12,960 nucleotides of DNA. It comes from Gammaproteobacteria bacterium (lineage in GTDB: Bacteria; Pseudomonadota; Gammaproteobacteria; Pseudomonadales; Azotimanducaceae). The notes beneath the pieces were generated by a model, which did not search any database, was not told where the DNA came from, and saw nothing but the letters and a program-made list of their open reading frames with translations. Shown in pieces: positions 1 to 6,429 of this stretch (its first letter is position 1; every line of letters starts with the position of its first letter). The translations under genes were made by a program, and so were the position numbers. The stretch lies in NCBI GenBank assembly GCA_026706425.1, contig JAPOYW010000113.1:1-12960 (forward strand), read 5' to 3'.

Positions 1-631
<631 letters not shown>

Positions 632-659
632 GTGAGTTCCTCCTCCTGTTCGCCGCCAA

Positions 660-950
660 TCAGCCTTCGAGCACGCCGAAGATCTCGCTCTCCTGGAGGA
701 TCAAGAGCTCCTCCCCGTCGATCTTCACCGTGCTTCCGGCGTACTGGCCAAAAATGATCTTGTCGCCGACGTTGACGTCCGGCACGCGCCGGCTGCCGTC
801 GTCTTCGACCTTGCCCGGGCCAACGGCCAACACCTCGCCCTGCGAGGGCTTCTCCGAGGCGGTGTCGGGCAATACGATGCCGCCGGCGGACATGGCGTCC
901 TCCTCGATGCGGCGCACGACCACGCGGTCGTGGAGTGGTCGGATATTCAT
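660..950 (-). CDS. groES: 10 kDa co-chaperonin GroES
   Basis: GroES is the heptameric lid that caps the GroEL chamber. The 96-residue product has the normal family length and starts MNIRPLHDRVVVRR. The mobile loop that docks on GroEL (SAGGIVLPDTASEKPSQG, about residues 20-37) is present, as is the roof and C-terminal core (VGDKIIFGQYAGS, GEELLILQESEIFGVLEG). An in-frame start 57 bases upstream (1007) would add 19 residues, but those run into the CIRCE operator. The ATG at 950 gives the canonical N-terminus and has GGGAGAAAG just upstream, so I take 950. The gene is followed by groEL after 28 bases and is preceded by CIRCE, so HrcA repression relieved by heat shock is expected. Confidence 0.98.
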   Translation of the reverse strand: MNIRPLHDRVVVRRIEEDAMSAGGIVLPDTASEKPSQGEVLAVGPGKVEDDGSRRVPDVNVGDKIIFGQYAGSTVKIDGEELLILQESEIFGVLEG

Positions 951-1000
951 GACTAGCTTTCTCCCAAAATGCTGTTCATACCCCAGTCCGATGTCGTGGG

Positions 1001-1027
1001 TTAGCACTCTCGGGGTGAGAGTGCTAA
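1001..1027. promoter_or_regulatory. CIRCE operator (HrcA binding site)
   Basis: A perfect 9-9-9 inverted repeat, TTAGCACTC-N9-GAGTGCTAA, lies between the promoter and groES. This is the exact CIRCE consensus bound by the HrcA repressor, which releases the operon under heat stress. It ends 50 bases before the groES start codon and so also lies in the 5' leader of the transcript. Both arms match without mismatch. Confidence 0.97.
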
Positions 1028-1040
1028 CCCGTGCGGCGCT

Positions 1041-1068
1041 ATGATAGGGGCGGATTCACAAGATTCAA
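1041..1068 (-). promoter_or_regulatory. Sigma-70-like promoter of groES-groEL
   Basis: Read on the minus strand, a TTGAAT -35 box (1068-1063) and a TATCAT -10 box (1046-1041) are separated by 16 bases. Start of transcription would fall at about 1034, immediately upstream of CIRCE, which is the expected geometry for HrcA control of a vegetative promoter. The boxes were matched by eye; spacing is one base shorter than optimal. Confidence 0.7.
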
Positions 1069-1163
1069 CCCCCGTGCCGAGAGAAATTCGTCGTTCGGAT
1101 TTCGAATCCCATCAACCGCACTAGGCGCAGCGCCGGCGGCACAGGCTCGACCGGGTTCGGCGC

Positions 1164-1190
1164 GGGCGGGGACAAGCCCCGCCCCCACGG
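1164..1190 (+). repeat. REP-like hairpin, copy A
   Basis: An 8-bp perfect stem (GGGCGGGG at 1164-1171 with CCCCGCCC at 1177-1184) encloses the loop ACAAG and is followed by the tail CCACGG. It is the forward member of an inverted pair with the copy at 1206-1232, and a third copy lies at 4539-4565. No coding role is apparent. It resembles repetitive extragenic palindromes in size, placement between genes and head-to-head pairing. Confidence 0.75.
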
Positions 1191-1205
1191 GGTCTCCGCC
1201 CCATG

Positions 1206-1232
1206 CCGTAGGGGACGGGCTTGTCCCGTCCC
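1206..1232 (-). repeat. REP-like hairpin, copy B (inverted relative to copy A)
   Basis: Read on the minus strand this is GGGACGGG, loop ACAAG, CCCGTCCC, tail CTACGG. It matches copy A at 22 of 27 positions. Four of the five differences fall in the stem as two compensating base-pair swaps, so the 8-bp stem stays perfect. It begins 16 bases after the stop codon of the DUF6356 gene, so it could also stabilise or end that transcript, although there is no T-run typical of an intrinsic terminator. Confidence 0.75.
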
Positions 1233-1247
1233 GTGGCCGCTCAGACT

Positions 1248-1538
1248 CTAGACAGTGCTCCCCGGGCCCGCAGCAATCCCCGCCGCTTCGTCGTCGCCGG
1301 CGGGGCCGGAACTGTCGTCGGAGGCGCGTCGCCCGGATGCCAGGCGGTTCTCGACCATGACTTCGTGGAGATGTCGAACGCGGGTGCTGCCGGTCCTTAC
1401 GAACAGGAAAGGCAGTAACGCATGCACAAGGCACGCCACGCCGCCAAGGAGCATCGCAACCGCGAAACCCGCCGCCTTGAACATGTGCTCCCAATAGGAC
1501 TCACCAACTTCGTCGAGGTGGTCGGTGAGAAACGACAT
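1248..1538 (-). CDS. DUF6356 family small membrane protein
   Basis: This encodes a 96-residue protein of unknown function. The first 65 residues match my memory of DUF6356: the stretch VGESYWEHMFKAAGFAVAM, then GGVACLVHALLPFLFVRTGS, then an RxxHLHEVMVENR segment. One hydrophobic stretch at about residues 22-50 probably spans the inner membrane as one or two helices. The last 30 residues are Ser/Gly/Ala-rich, acidic and low-complexity, a longer tail than I recall for the family. The ATG at 1538 gives the family-like MSFLTDHLDEVGESY start, with a G-rich stretch rather than a clean Shine-Dalgarno upstream. It lies 103 bases downstream of the ADP-ribosylglycohydrolase gene on the same strand. A longer overlapping frame here (1039-1494, same strand) is a shadow running through the hairpins. 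Confidence 0.8.
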   Translation of the reverse strand: MSFLTDHLDEVGESYWEHMFKAAGFAVAMLLGGVACLVHALLPFLFVRTGSTRVRHLHEVMVENRLASGRRASDDSSGPAGDDEAAGIAAGPGSTV

Positions 1539-1641
1539 CTGGAACGCCCCCCGGCGGGCTTGGACGATGTCAAGCTACCCGATGCCGAAGCGAAGCGCCT
1601 TGAGCATATTTCCTAAAAGCATGACCTTTGAAGCATATCGT

Positions 1642-2631
1642 CTAAGCGGTAGCGGCAAACCGACGCGCAAACAGGCGGGCACCTAAGTCGAGAATCTCCG
1701 CACTGTCCTTCACGCCGGCAACCAGGTTGGCCGGAATGGCACCCAGTCCGTTGTACGCACCACTGATAGCGCCCGCGATTGCCGCAACGGTGTCCACGTC
1801 GCCGCCGACACGCAAGGCACGCTCCACCGTCGCCAGGTAGTCGCCCGGCGACTTCAGGAACACGTACAGCGAGGCCAACACCGTGGGTTCGACCATCGCC
1901 GGGATCCCGAAGCCGCGGCCCTTGGCCCGTCCTTCGTCTGCAACGATCGCCTCCAAGGCCGCAGTCTCCGTAAGCGGCAGCCACTCGTGAAGCTCACGAA
2001 TGCGGTCCGCGAATCCCGGGCTCCTATCGGCAATCGAACCATGCACCGCATCGAGGAAGCTCACTGTCTCGATGTCGCTTGCCGTCGCCCCGCACCCAAC
2101 CGCCGTCGCGATGGCAATGGCACCGTCCACGGCCAACGGATGGCGATGGGTGACGACGCTGGCCAGTTCCACGTCGCCCGCGAGTTGATCCGGGCGGTCG
2201 CAATGCCAAAGGCCGACGGGGGCGATGCGCATGGCGGCGCCGTTCAACGGCAGATTGTCGGCCGCCGCCGCGTCCTGCCAGCGGACGCCCTCCATCAGCC
2301 GCCTCACCGCTCGATGGGCAACCGGGCCGGCGCCGACGATTTCGTTGGACTCCCACAGCTTGACGAACTCCGCCGCGATGTCGGCCGGATCCAAGCGTCC
2401 GCAAGTCAGCAGGCTCTTGACGATGGCCAAGGTGAGTTGGGTGTCGTCGGTGTATTGGCCCCGTGGGAACTCGACCTCCTTCTTGTGCCGGTACGGACGA
2501 AAGCCGTCCGTAATGCCCTGCATGGTGGCGATCTGCTCCCGGGACCTCCCTTCCAGCGGCGCACCCAAGGCATCGCCCACTGCGCACCCCATCAGCGCGC
2601 CTACGAATTGGTCTTCTCCGGGTCTTGTCAT
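1642..2631 (-). CDS. ADP-ribosylglycohydrolase family protein (DraG/ARH-like)
   Basis: Members of this family remove ADP-ribose from proteins or small molecules with two Mg ions; the substrate of this one cannot be read from sequence. The 329-residue protein has the usual length and motifs: GCAVGDALGAPLEG at residues 15-28, the metal-binding YTDDTQLTLA at 60-69, and the second metal-binding motif GGDVDTVAAIAGAISGAYNG at 276-295, with D278 and D280. No signal peptide or transmembrane segment is visible, so it is probably cytosolic. The ATG at 2631 gives a family-like start, preceded by a weak AGTAGG. It is divergent from the sulfatase gene, with 79 bases between the two start codons. Neighbouring DUF6356 may be co-transcribed. 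I would not assign it the nitrogenase-regulating role of DraG, since no nif genes are present. Confidence 0.93.
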   Translation of the reverse strand: MTRPGEDQFVGALMGCAVGDALGAPLEGRSREQIATMQGITDGFRPYRHKKEVEFPRGQYTDDTQLTLAIVKSLLTCGRLDPADIAAEFVKLWESNEIVGAGPVAHRAVRRLMEGVRWQDAAAADNLPLNGAAMRIAPVGLWHCDRPDQLAGDVELASVVTHRHPLAVDGAIAIATAVGCGATASDIETVSFLDAVHGSIADRSPGFADRIRELHEWLPLTETAALEAIVADEGRAKGRGFGIPAMVEPTVLASLYVFLKSPGDYLATVERALRVGGDVDTVAAIAGAISGAYNGLGAIPANLVAGVKDSAEILDLGARLFARRFAATA

Positions 2632-2710
2632 ACCTACTTGCCGCTAGCGAGTCGCTTCACCGATGCTACCCGCTTCGCGACAATACTTGCGATGGTGAAA
2701 GGAAACCTGC

Positions 2711-4117
2711 ATGAACGTGCTCTTCGTGTTCTCGGACCAGCAGCGCTACACCGCCCTAGGTGCCAACGGCAATCCGGTGGTCCGAACCCCCAACCTCGAC
2801 CGGATGGCGGCCGAGGGAATGGTCTGCGACAACATGTTCTCGAATCACCCGCTGTGTTCGCCGTTCCGGGCCATCCTGCTGACCGGGCGGTACGGCTGGC
2901 GCAACGGCGTGATCTGCAACGAGTACGAGCCCTTCCGAGACATTCCCACGTTGCCCGGCGTGCTCCGGTCGGCGGGCTACCACACCGGGCATGTCGGCGT
3001 GTGGCACCTGGGTGTCCCGCCCTATCTTCCCGAGAATCGCTATGGTCTCGACTACTTGGCCGCGGTGGAGGGGGTCGGCGGAAACTACTTCGACCAGCGC
3101 TACTTCGAGAACGAGCGGGGACCCGAGCGCCACGAGGGTTGGTCGCCCGTGGTCGAAACGGACTTAGCGATCGGTTTCCTCGAGACCCACACGGCCGAGC
3201 GGCAAGACGATCCCTTCGCGCTCTTCGTCTCCTGGCGCCCGCCGCACTGGCCCTACCCGCAGTATCCGGACGAATACGGCCTCTACGATCCCGCCGACGT
3301 CGACCTGCCCGGCAACGTGCCGCCTCAGATGGCCGACTTCGCCCGGCGCGAAATCGCCGACTACTACGGCTGCTGCACCGGGCTCGACGCGCAGATGGGG
3401 AGGCTGCTGGATGCCCTGGACCGCCTTGGTCTCGCCGACGATACGATCGTCTGCTACTCCTCCGACCACGGCGACCACCTCTCGAGCCACGGCTACGGGA
3501 AGCCCAAGGACATCTGGATGCACCCGTCGATGCGGGCCTCGAAGGCCACGCCGTACGACGAGTCCGCACACATCCCGTTCCTGATCCGTTGGCCGGGCGG
3601 CACGTCACCCGGCTCCCGGACCTCCGCCTTCATGGGCGCCATCGACATCGTTCCAAGCCTGCTCGGCGCGTGCGGGGTAGCCGCCCCGGATGGATTGCAG
3701 GGTCGAGACGTTTCCGGTGTATGGCGCGGCGAGTCGCCACCGGATGACACCGAGCTCACCCCCGGTGGCAACGACTCCGTGTTCCTGATGAACATGGGCA
3801 ACGGCTGGCCCAATCGGAAGGCATGGGTCGGTCGCTGGCGTGGCGTCCGAACCGAGCGCTATACCTACGCCCGTTGGTTCGAAAACGAACGCGGGCCCTG
3901 GCTGTTCGACCGTGAATCCGATCCCCTGGAGACCCGGAACATCGCCGATGCGCCGGAAGCCCGTGGCGCGGTGGAAGAGATGGAATCCCGGCTTCACCGC
4001 TGGATGGAGGGCACCGGCGATCCCTTCGAATACGGCCGACGCGGACCACGGGGCTTCCTCGAGGTGGGGCAGCGCTGGGCCGACCCGGTTCGATACAAGG
4101 ACTGGAGCCCTGCTTGA
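2711..4117 (+). CDS. Type I sulfatase (alkaline phosphatase superfamily), one conserved lysine replaced
   Basis: This is probably a hydrolase of sulfate esters from an organic substrate that cannot be named. The 468-residue protein has DQQR at residues 9-12, the FGly signature CSPFR at 49-53 (C49 would be matured to formylglycine), the metal-binding SSDHGD at 250-255 and the KATPYDESAHIPFLIRWPG block at 278-296. The second sulfatase signature reads YHTGHVGVWHLG (90-101): the lysine normally found in GKWHLG is valine 97 (GTG at 2999-3001). In characterised sulfatases this lysine contacts the substrate sulfate, so activity or specificity may differ. No signal peptide is seen, so a cytosolic location is likely. 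The ATG at 2711 is preceded by GAAAGGAAA at a good distance. Its TGA stop overlaps the TTG start of the ATL gene. Confidence 0.93.
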   Translation: MNVLFVFSDQQRYTALGANGNPVVRTPNLDRMAAEGMVCDNMFSNHPLCSPFRAILLTGRYGWRNGVICNEYEPFRDIPTLPGVLRSAGYHTGHVGVWHLGVPPYLPENRYGLDYLAAVEGVGGNYFDQRYFENERGPERHEGWSPVVETDLAIGFLETHTAERQDDPFALFVSWRPPHWPYPQYPDEYGLYDPADVDLPGNVPPQMADFARREIADYYGCCTGLDAQMGRLLDALDRLGLADDTIVCYSSDHGDHLSSHGYGKPKDIWMHPSMRASKATPYDESAHIPFLIRWPGGTSPGSRTSAFMGAIDIVPSLLGACGVAAPDGLQGRDVSGVWRGESPPDDTELTPGGNDSVFLMNMGNGWPNRKAWVGRWRGVRTERYTYARWFENERGPWLFDRESDPLETRNIADAPEARGAVEEMESRLHRWMEGTGDPFEYGRRGPRGFLEVGQRWADPVRYKDWSPA

Positions 4118-4431
4118 CCTCGCCGAGCGCCGATCCCACCCCGGAGGAGCGCATCTGGCAGGTCGTCGCCGACATTCCGTTCGGCCACGTGGCGAGCTAC
4201 GGCCAGGTGGCGGAATTGGCGGGACTGCCCAGGGGCGCTCGACGGGTCGGGCGGTGCCTTTCCCGGCTACCCGCCGGAACCCGGCTGCCCTGGCACCGTG
4301 TCGTCAACGCGTCGGGGAGAATCTCGCTTCCGGGTAGTGCCGGTCAGCGGCAGCGGGAGCTTCTGCTGGATGAAGGCGTTGCCTTCGACGGCGACCGGGT
4401 CAAGCTGTGTTGTTGTCGGTGGTCCATCTAG
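4114..4431 (+). CDS. Alkyltransferase-like protein (ATL, MGMT-family DNA-binding protein)
   Basis: ATL proteins bind O6-alkylguanine in DNA but cannot remove the alkyl group; they hand the lesion to nucleotide excision repair. The 105-residue product has the MGMT DNA-binding fold: FGHVASYGQVAELAG (residues 23-37), the ARRVGRCL helix with the arginine finger (42-49) and LPWHRVVNASGRI (58-70). The PCHR active-site cysteine of true methyltransferases is replaced by tryptophan 60, which is diagnostic of ATL. The start is TTG at 4114, sharing TTGA with the sulfatase stop, with GGAG about seven bases upstream; no suitable ATG is available before the conserved core. The C-terminus ends CCCRWSI, with three cysteines in a row where I would expect a polar or aromatic residue before RW. 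Coupling to a sulfatase is probably incidental. Confidence 0.9.
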   Translation: MTSPSADPTPEERIWQVVADIPFGHVASYGQVAELAGLPRGARRVGRCLSRLPAGTRLPWHRVVNASGRISLPGSAGQRQRELLLDEGVAFDGDRVKLCCCRWSI

Positions 4432-4472
4432 GCCAAACCGCCGGAACGCGCGAGCCGTAGGAACGAGGCTAT

Positions 4473-4489
4473 CGCGCCCATCGGGCGCG
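4473..4489. terminator. GC-rich hairpin between convergent genes, possible bidirectional terminator
   Basis: A perfect 7-bp stem (CGCGCCC with GGGCGCG) encloses a three-base loop ATC. It lies 42 bases after the ATL stop codon and about 100 bases beyond the convergent yajQ stop. There is no T-tract on either strand, so a role as a terminator rests only on position and stem stability. Confidence 0.35.
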
Positions 4490-4538
4490 CCCTCGCCCGC
4501 GCTGGGTCTACCGGCCCAACGTTCAAGCCAACCGGCGC

Positions 4539-4565
4539 GGGACACCACAAGGGCGTCCCCTACGG
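4539..4565 (+). repeat. REP-like hairpin, copy C
   Basis: This copy reads GGGACACC, loop ACAAG, GGCGTCCC, tail CTACGG. The 8-bp stem has a single A/C mismatch; loop and tail are the same as in copy B. It sits 22 bases beyond the yajQ stop codon in the convergent spacer. With copies A and B it shows that the element is dispersed in this genome rather than being a local duplication. Confidence 0.65.
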
Positions 4566-4587
4566 CCCGTCGGTTGAGGCGGCGCCG

Positions 4588-5070
4588 CTAGTCTCGGAAG
4601 TTGGTGAACTGGAGCGGGACGCCGTAGTCGCCGTCCTTGAGCTTGGCGATGACGGCCTGGAGGTCGTCCCGCTTTTTCCCTGTCACCCGGACCTGGTCGC
4701 CTTGGATCTGCGAGGTCACCTTGAGCTTGGTGTCCTTCACGGTCTTGACGATCTTCTTGCTGGCATCGCGGTCGATGCCGCGCTTCAGGCCGAACGGCTG
4801 TCGTTTTTGTTTGCCCGATGCCTCCAGCGGCCGGGCGTCGAGGCAGCCGATATCCACCGAACGCCGGGTCATCTTGTCCTTCAGGATGTCGACGAGTTGG
4901 TTGACCTGGAACTCTTCCTGCGCCCACACGGTGACGACCTCGGCGTCCAGCGTGAAGCCCGCATCGACACCCCTAAAGTCGAAACGTGTGCGGAGTTCCC
5001 GCGATGACTGGTCGACCGCGTTGCGCACTTCTTGCGGGTCCACTTCGGAAACCACGTCGAAGGCAGGCAT
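4588..5070 (-). CDS. yajQ: YajQ family nucleotide-binding protein
   Basis: YajQ proteins are small cytosolic proteins with two ferredoxin-like domains that bind nucleotides; a Xanthomonas member is reported as a cyclic-di-GMP receptor. The 160-residue product has the family length and is recognisable end to end: MPAFDVVSEVD at the start, then TRFDFRGVDAGF, VNQLVDILKDKM, GLKRGIDRDASKKIVK, KVTSQIQGDQVRVTGKKRDDLQ and the C-terminal PLQFTNFRD. I chose the ATG at 5070 over an in-frame start at 5085 because it gives the canonical MPAFD start and has GGAGGA about seven bases upstream. It is divergent from the adenosyltransferase gene, with 63 bases between start codons, and converges with the ATL gene. 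Whether this copy binds c-di-GMP cannot be judged here. Confidence 0.96.
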   Translation of the reverse strand: MPAFDVVSEVDPQEVRNAVDQSSRELRTRFDFRGVDAGFTLDAEVVTVWAQEEFQVNQLVDILKDKMTRRSVDIGCLDARPLEASGKQKRQPFGLKRGIDRDASKKIVKTVKDTKLKVTSQIQGDQVRVTGKKRDDLQAVIAKLKDGDYGVPLQFTNFRD

Positions 5071-5133
5071 AATCGGGTCCTCCACCCGGGAGGCGGTCGG
5101 GCAAGTCGAACGCCAATCGCCCTTCGAACTTAC

Positions 5134-5703
5134 ATGAACGAGCGTTCACGCCGCAACCGAATCGACCGCGTGACCACGCGTGGCGGCGATGCGGGCGAGA
5201 CCTCGCTCGCCGACGGCCGGCGCTACCCGAAGCACCATCCGAGAATCGAGTTGGTCGGTGCACTCGACGAAGCGACGAGCTTCATCGGTCTGCTCGCCGA
5301 AGAGACGGATTCGCCGACCGCGGCGAAGCTCAGAGCGCTTCAGTCGCGGCTCTTCGACCTCGGTGCCTTGGCAGCCACCGGACGATCCGCCGCCGACTGG
5401 TCGGCACTGGCCAAGGACGTGGAACGCGACACGACGGCCCTGAACGAGCGGCTGGAACCCCTGCGCGAATTCGTCCTGCCGGGCGGAGGCCGCGACGCTG
5501 CCTCGGCGCACGTCGCGAGGACTGTTGTCAGGCGCGCGGAGCGGGCTTGGTGGCGGGCCGCTGCGGACTCCGCAGAACTCTCGGACACCGACGGCGGGGT
5601 CTTCCTCAACCGCTTGGGGGACTACCTGTTCGTGTTGGCGCGCAGCCTTGCCCGCGACGAGGTTATGTGGGCAAATTTGGGCGACCCTAGCAAGCCCGAT
5701 TAG
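5134..5703 (+). CDS. Cob(I)alamin adenosyltransferase, PduO type
   Basis: This enzyme transfers the 5'-deoxyadenosyl group of ATP to cob(I)alamin or cobyrinic acid diamide, making adenosylcobalamin. The 189-residue protein matches the PduO/MMAB family in order: the ATP-binding N-terminal motif TTRGGDAGETSL (residues 14-25), ELVGALDEATSFIGLL (39-54), FVLPGGG (113-119), the helix HVARTVVRRAERAWW (126-140) and FLNRLGDYLFVLAR (157-170), with the conserved N159, R160 and D163. The ATG at 5134 places TTRGGD at the normal distance from the N-terminus, although its Shine-Dalgarno is poor. Other cobalamin genes are absent from the window. The LysM gene follows after 36 bases on the same strand. Confidence 0.94.
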   Translation: MNERSRRNRIDRVTTRGGDAGETSLADGRRYPKHHPRIELVGALDEATSFIGLLAEETDSPTAAKLRALQSRLFDLGALAATGRSAADWSALAKDVERDTTALNERLEPLREFVLPGGGRDAASAHVARTVVRRAERAWWRAAADSAELSDTDGGVFLNRLGDYLFVLARSLARDEVMWANLGDPSKPD

Positions 5704-5739
5704 CGAAGCTGCACCGGCGACGGGCTGGAACGGACCGGC

Positions 5740-6066
5740 ATGGATGAAGTGAAAGTAAGTATCGCTCCCGGAGACACGCTTTCGGAGATCGCGGCGCGGC
5801 ATGGGGTAAGCGTCGAGGAATTGCAGCGTCTGAACCGTATCGAAGTCCCTGACTTGGTGCAGGCTGGACAGACCATCGTGGTACACGCCCCGACGAATGT
5901 GCCGATGTCGGACATGCCCGTTGGCGATTGGGACGTGTGGATGGTCGCCTTCGTCGTTCTCGCGGTTCTGGTGTTGCTGTTCCGCCGAAGAATCCGTATT
6001 GGCACACGCCGCACCCGGTTCCTTCGCTGGGAAAGCCTATGTTACCGACGGTGTTCGAAGCCGTAA
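5740..6066 (+). CDS. LysM domain protein with one transmembrane helix; 3' end possibly rearranged
   Basis: The 108-residue product has one LysM domain at residues 6-49 (SIAPGDTLSEIAARHGVSVE, then LNRIEVPDLVQAGQTIVV), a fold that binds peptidoglycan or chitin-like glycans. A proline-rich linker and one hydrophobic helix (about residues 65-81, WDVWMVAFVVLAVLVLLF) follow, then a basic tail. There is no signal peptide before LysM, so the orientation is uncertain: the domain may be cytosolic, or the helix may act as a C-terminal anchor. The last 25 residues (IGTRRTRFLRWESLCYRRCSKP) look unlike a designed tail, and the frame overlaps by 28 bases the start of the broken ATP-binding gene. The original 3' end may have been lost at a deletion junction between about 5985 and 6040. 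The start has no strong ribosome site. Confidence 0.7.
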   Translation: MDEVKVSIAPGDTLSEIAARHGVSVEELQRLNRIEVPDLVQAGQTIVVHAPTNVPMSDMPVGDWDVWMVAFVVLAVLVLLFRRRIRIGTRRTRFLRWESLCYRRCSKP

Positions 6067-6422
6067 CCAACGCCGTGGCACATCGGGACTACGCGGCAAG
6101 CGGCAGCAAGGTGCGGCTTCGGCTGTTCGACGACCGCCTCGAGTTGTACACCCCGGGGATGCTGGCGAACCAGATGACGCCGGATCTGCTGCGGCACCGG
6201 CAGGTGGCCAGGAATCAGATCGTGACGGGTCTGCTGGCCCGCTGCCCGATTCCGCAGGACAGGTTCAATCACCGAACGCACATCATGGACCGGCGCGGCG
6301 AAGGGGTTCCGATGATCCTTGATCGCAGCGAGGAGCTTTCCGGCAAACCGCCCGTGTACCGCATGCTGGGCGAGTCCGAACTGCTTTTGACCATCCATGC
6401 GGCCAGCTTCGGAGGGGAGTGA
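6039..6422 (+). pseudogene. C-terminal fragment of a RecG-like / HATPase_c_4 (Schlafen-AlbA_2 type) ATP-binding protein
   Basis: The 127 residues from the ATG at 6039 match the C-terminal half of ATP-binding proteins that normally have an N-terminal AlbA_2 DNA-binding domain followed by HATPase_c_4. Recognisable blocks are FEAVTNAVAHRDYAASGSKV, LFDDRLELYTPGML, RNQIVTGLLARCP, MDRRGEGVPMIL and the end SELLLTIHAASFGGE. The usual N-terminal 300 or so residues, including AlbA_2, are absent; upstream sequence is the LysM gene in another frame. The open frame extends back to 5928, but I see no homology before about 6043. A GGGAAAG lies just before the 6039 ATG, so a short product could still be made. 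The stop is seven bases before pglZ, the spacing of an operon partner, which suggests this gene belonged to the same defence operon before truncation. Confidence 0.75.
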
Positions 6423-6429
6423 GTCTGTC

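Noticed and set aside
1091..1112. tRNA T-arm-like sequence (GGATT-TCG-AATCC)
   Set aside because: No acceptor, D or anticodon arms can be built around it on either strand; it is just a 5-bp palindrome.
1206..1232. Intrinsic terminator of the DUF6356 gene
   Set aside because: The stem is strong and well placed but no T-run follows, and the same sequence recurs elsewhere with the same loop and tail, so a repeat element explains it better.
1039..1494. Minus-strand open frame of 151 codons overlapping the DUF6356 gene
   Set aside because: Its middle is the translated hairpin pair (GAGLVPAR-type peptide), the product is low-complexity, and it conflicts with the recognisable DUF6356 frame.
1642..2631. 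DraG regulator of nitrogenase
   Set aside because: Only general ADP-ribosylglycohydrolase motifs are seen; no nif or draT genes are nearby, so a specific role is not supported.
1987..3747. Plus-strand open frame of 586 codons across the glycohydrolase and sulfatase genes
   Set aside because: It lies antisense to the glycohydrolase and then out of frame over the sulfatase. Its product is Arg/Ala/Pro-rich with no domain, as expected of a high-GC shadow frame.
4114..4431. True methylated-DNA cysteine methyltransferase (ogt/ada)
   Set aside because: The PCHR cysteine is tryptophan (PWHR) and the protein is only 105 residues, so it cannot perform the alkyl transfer.
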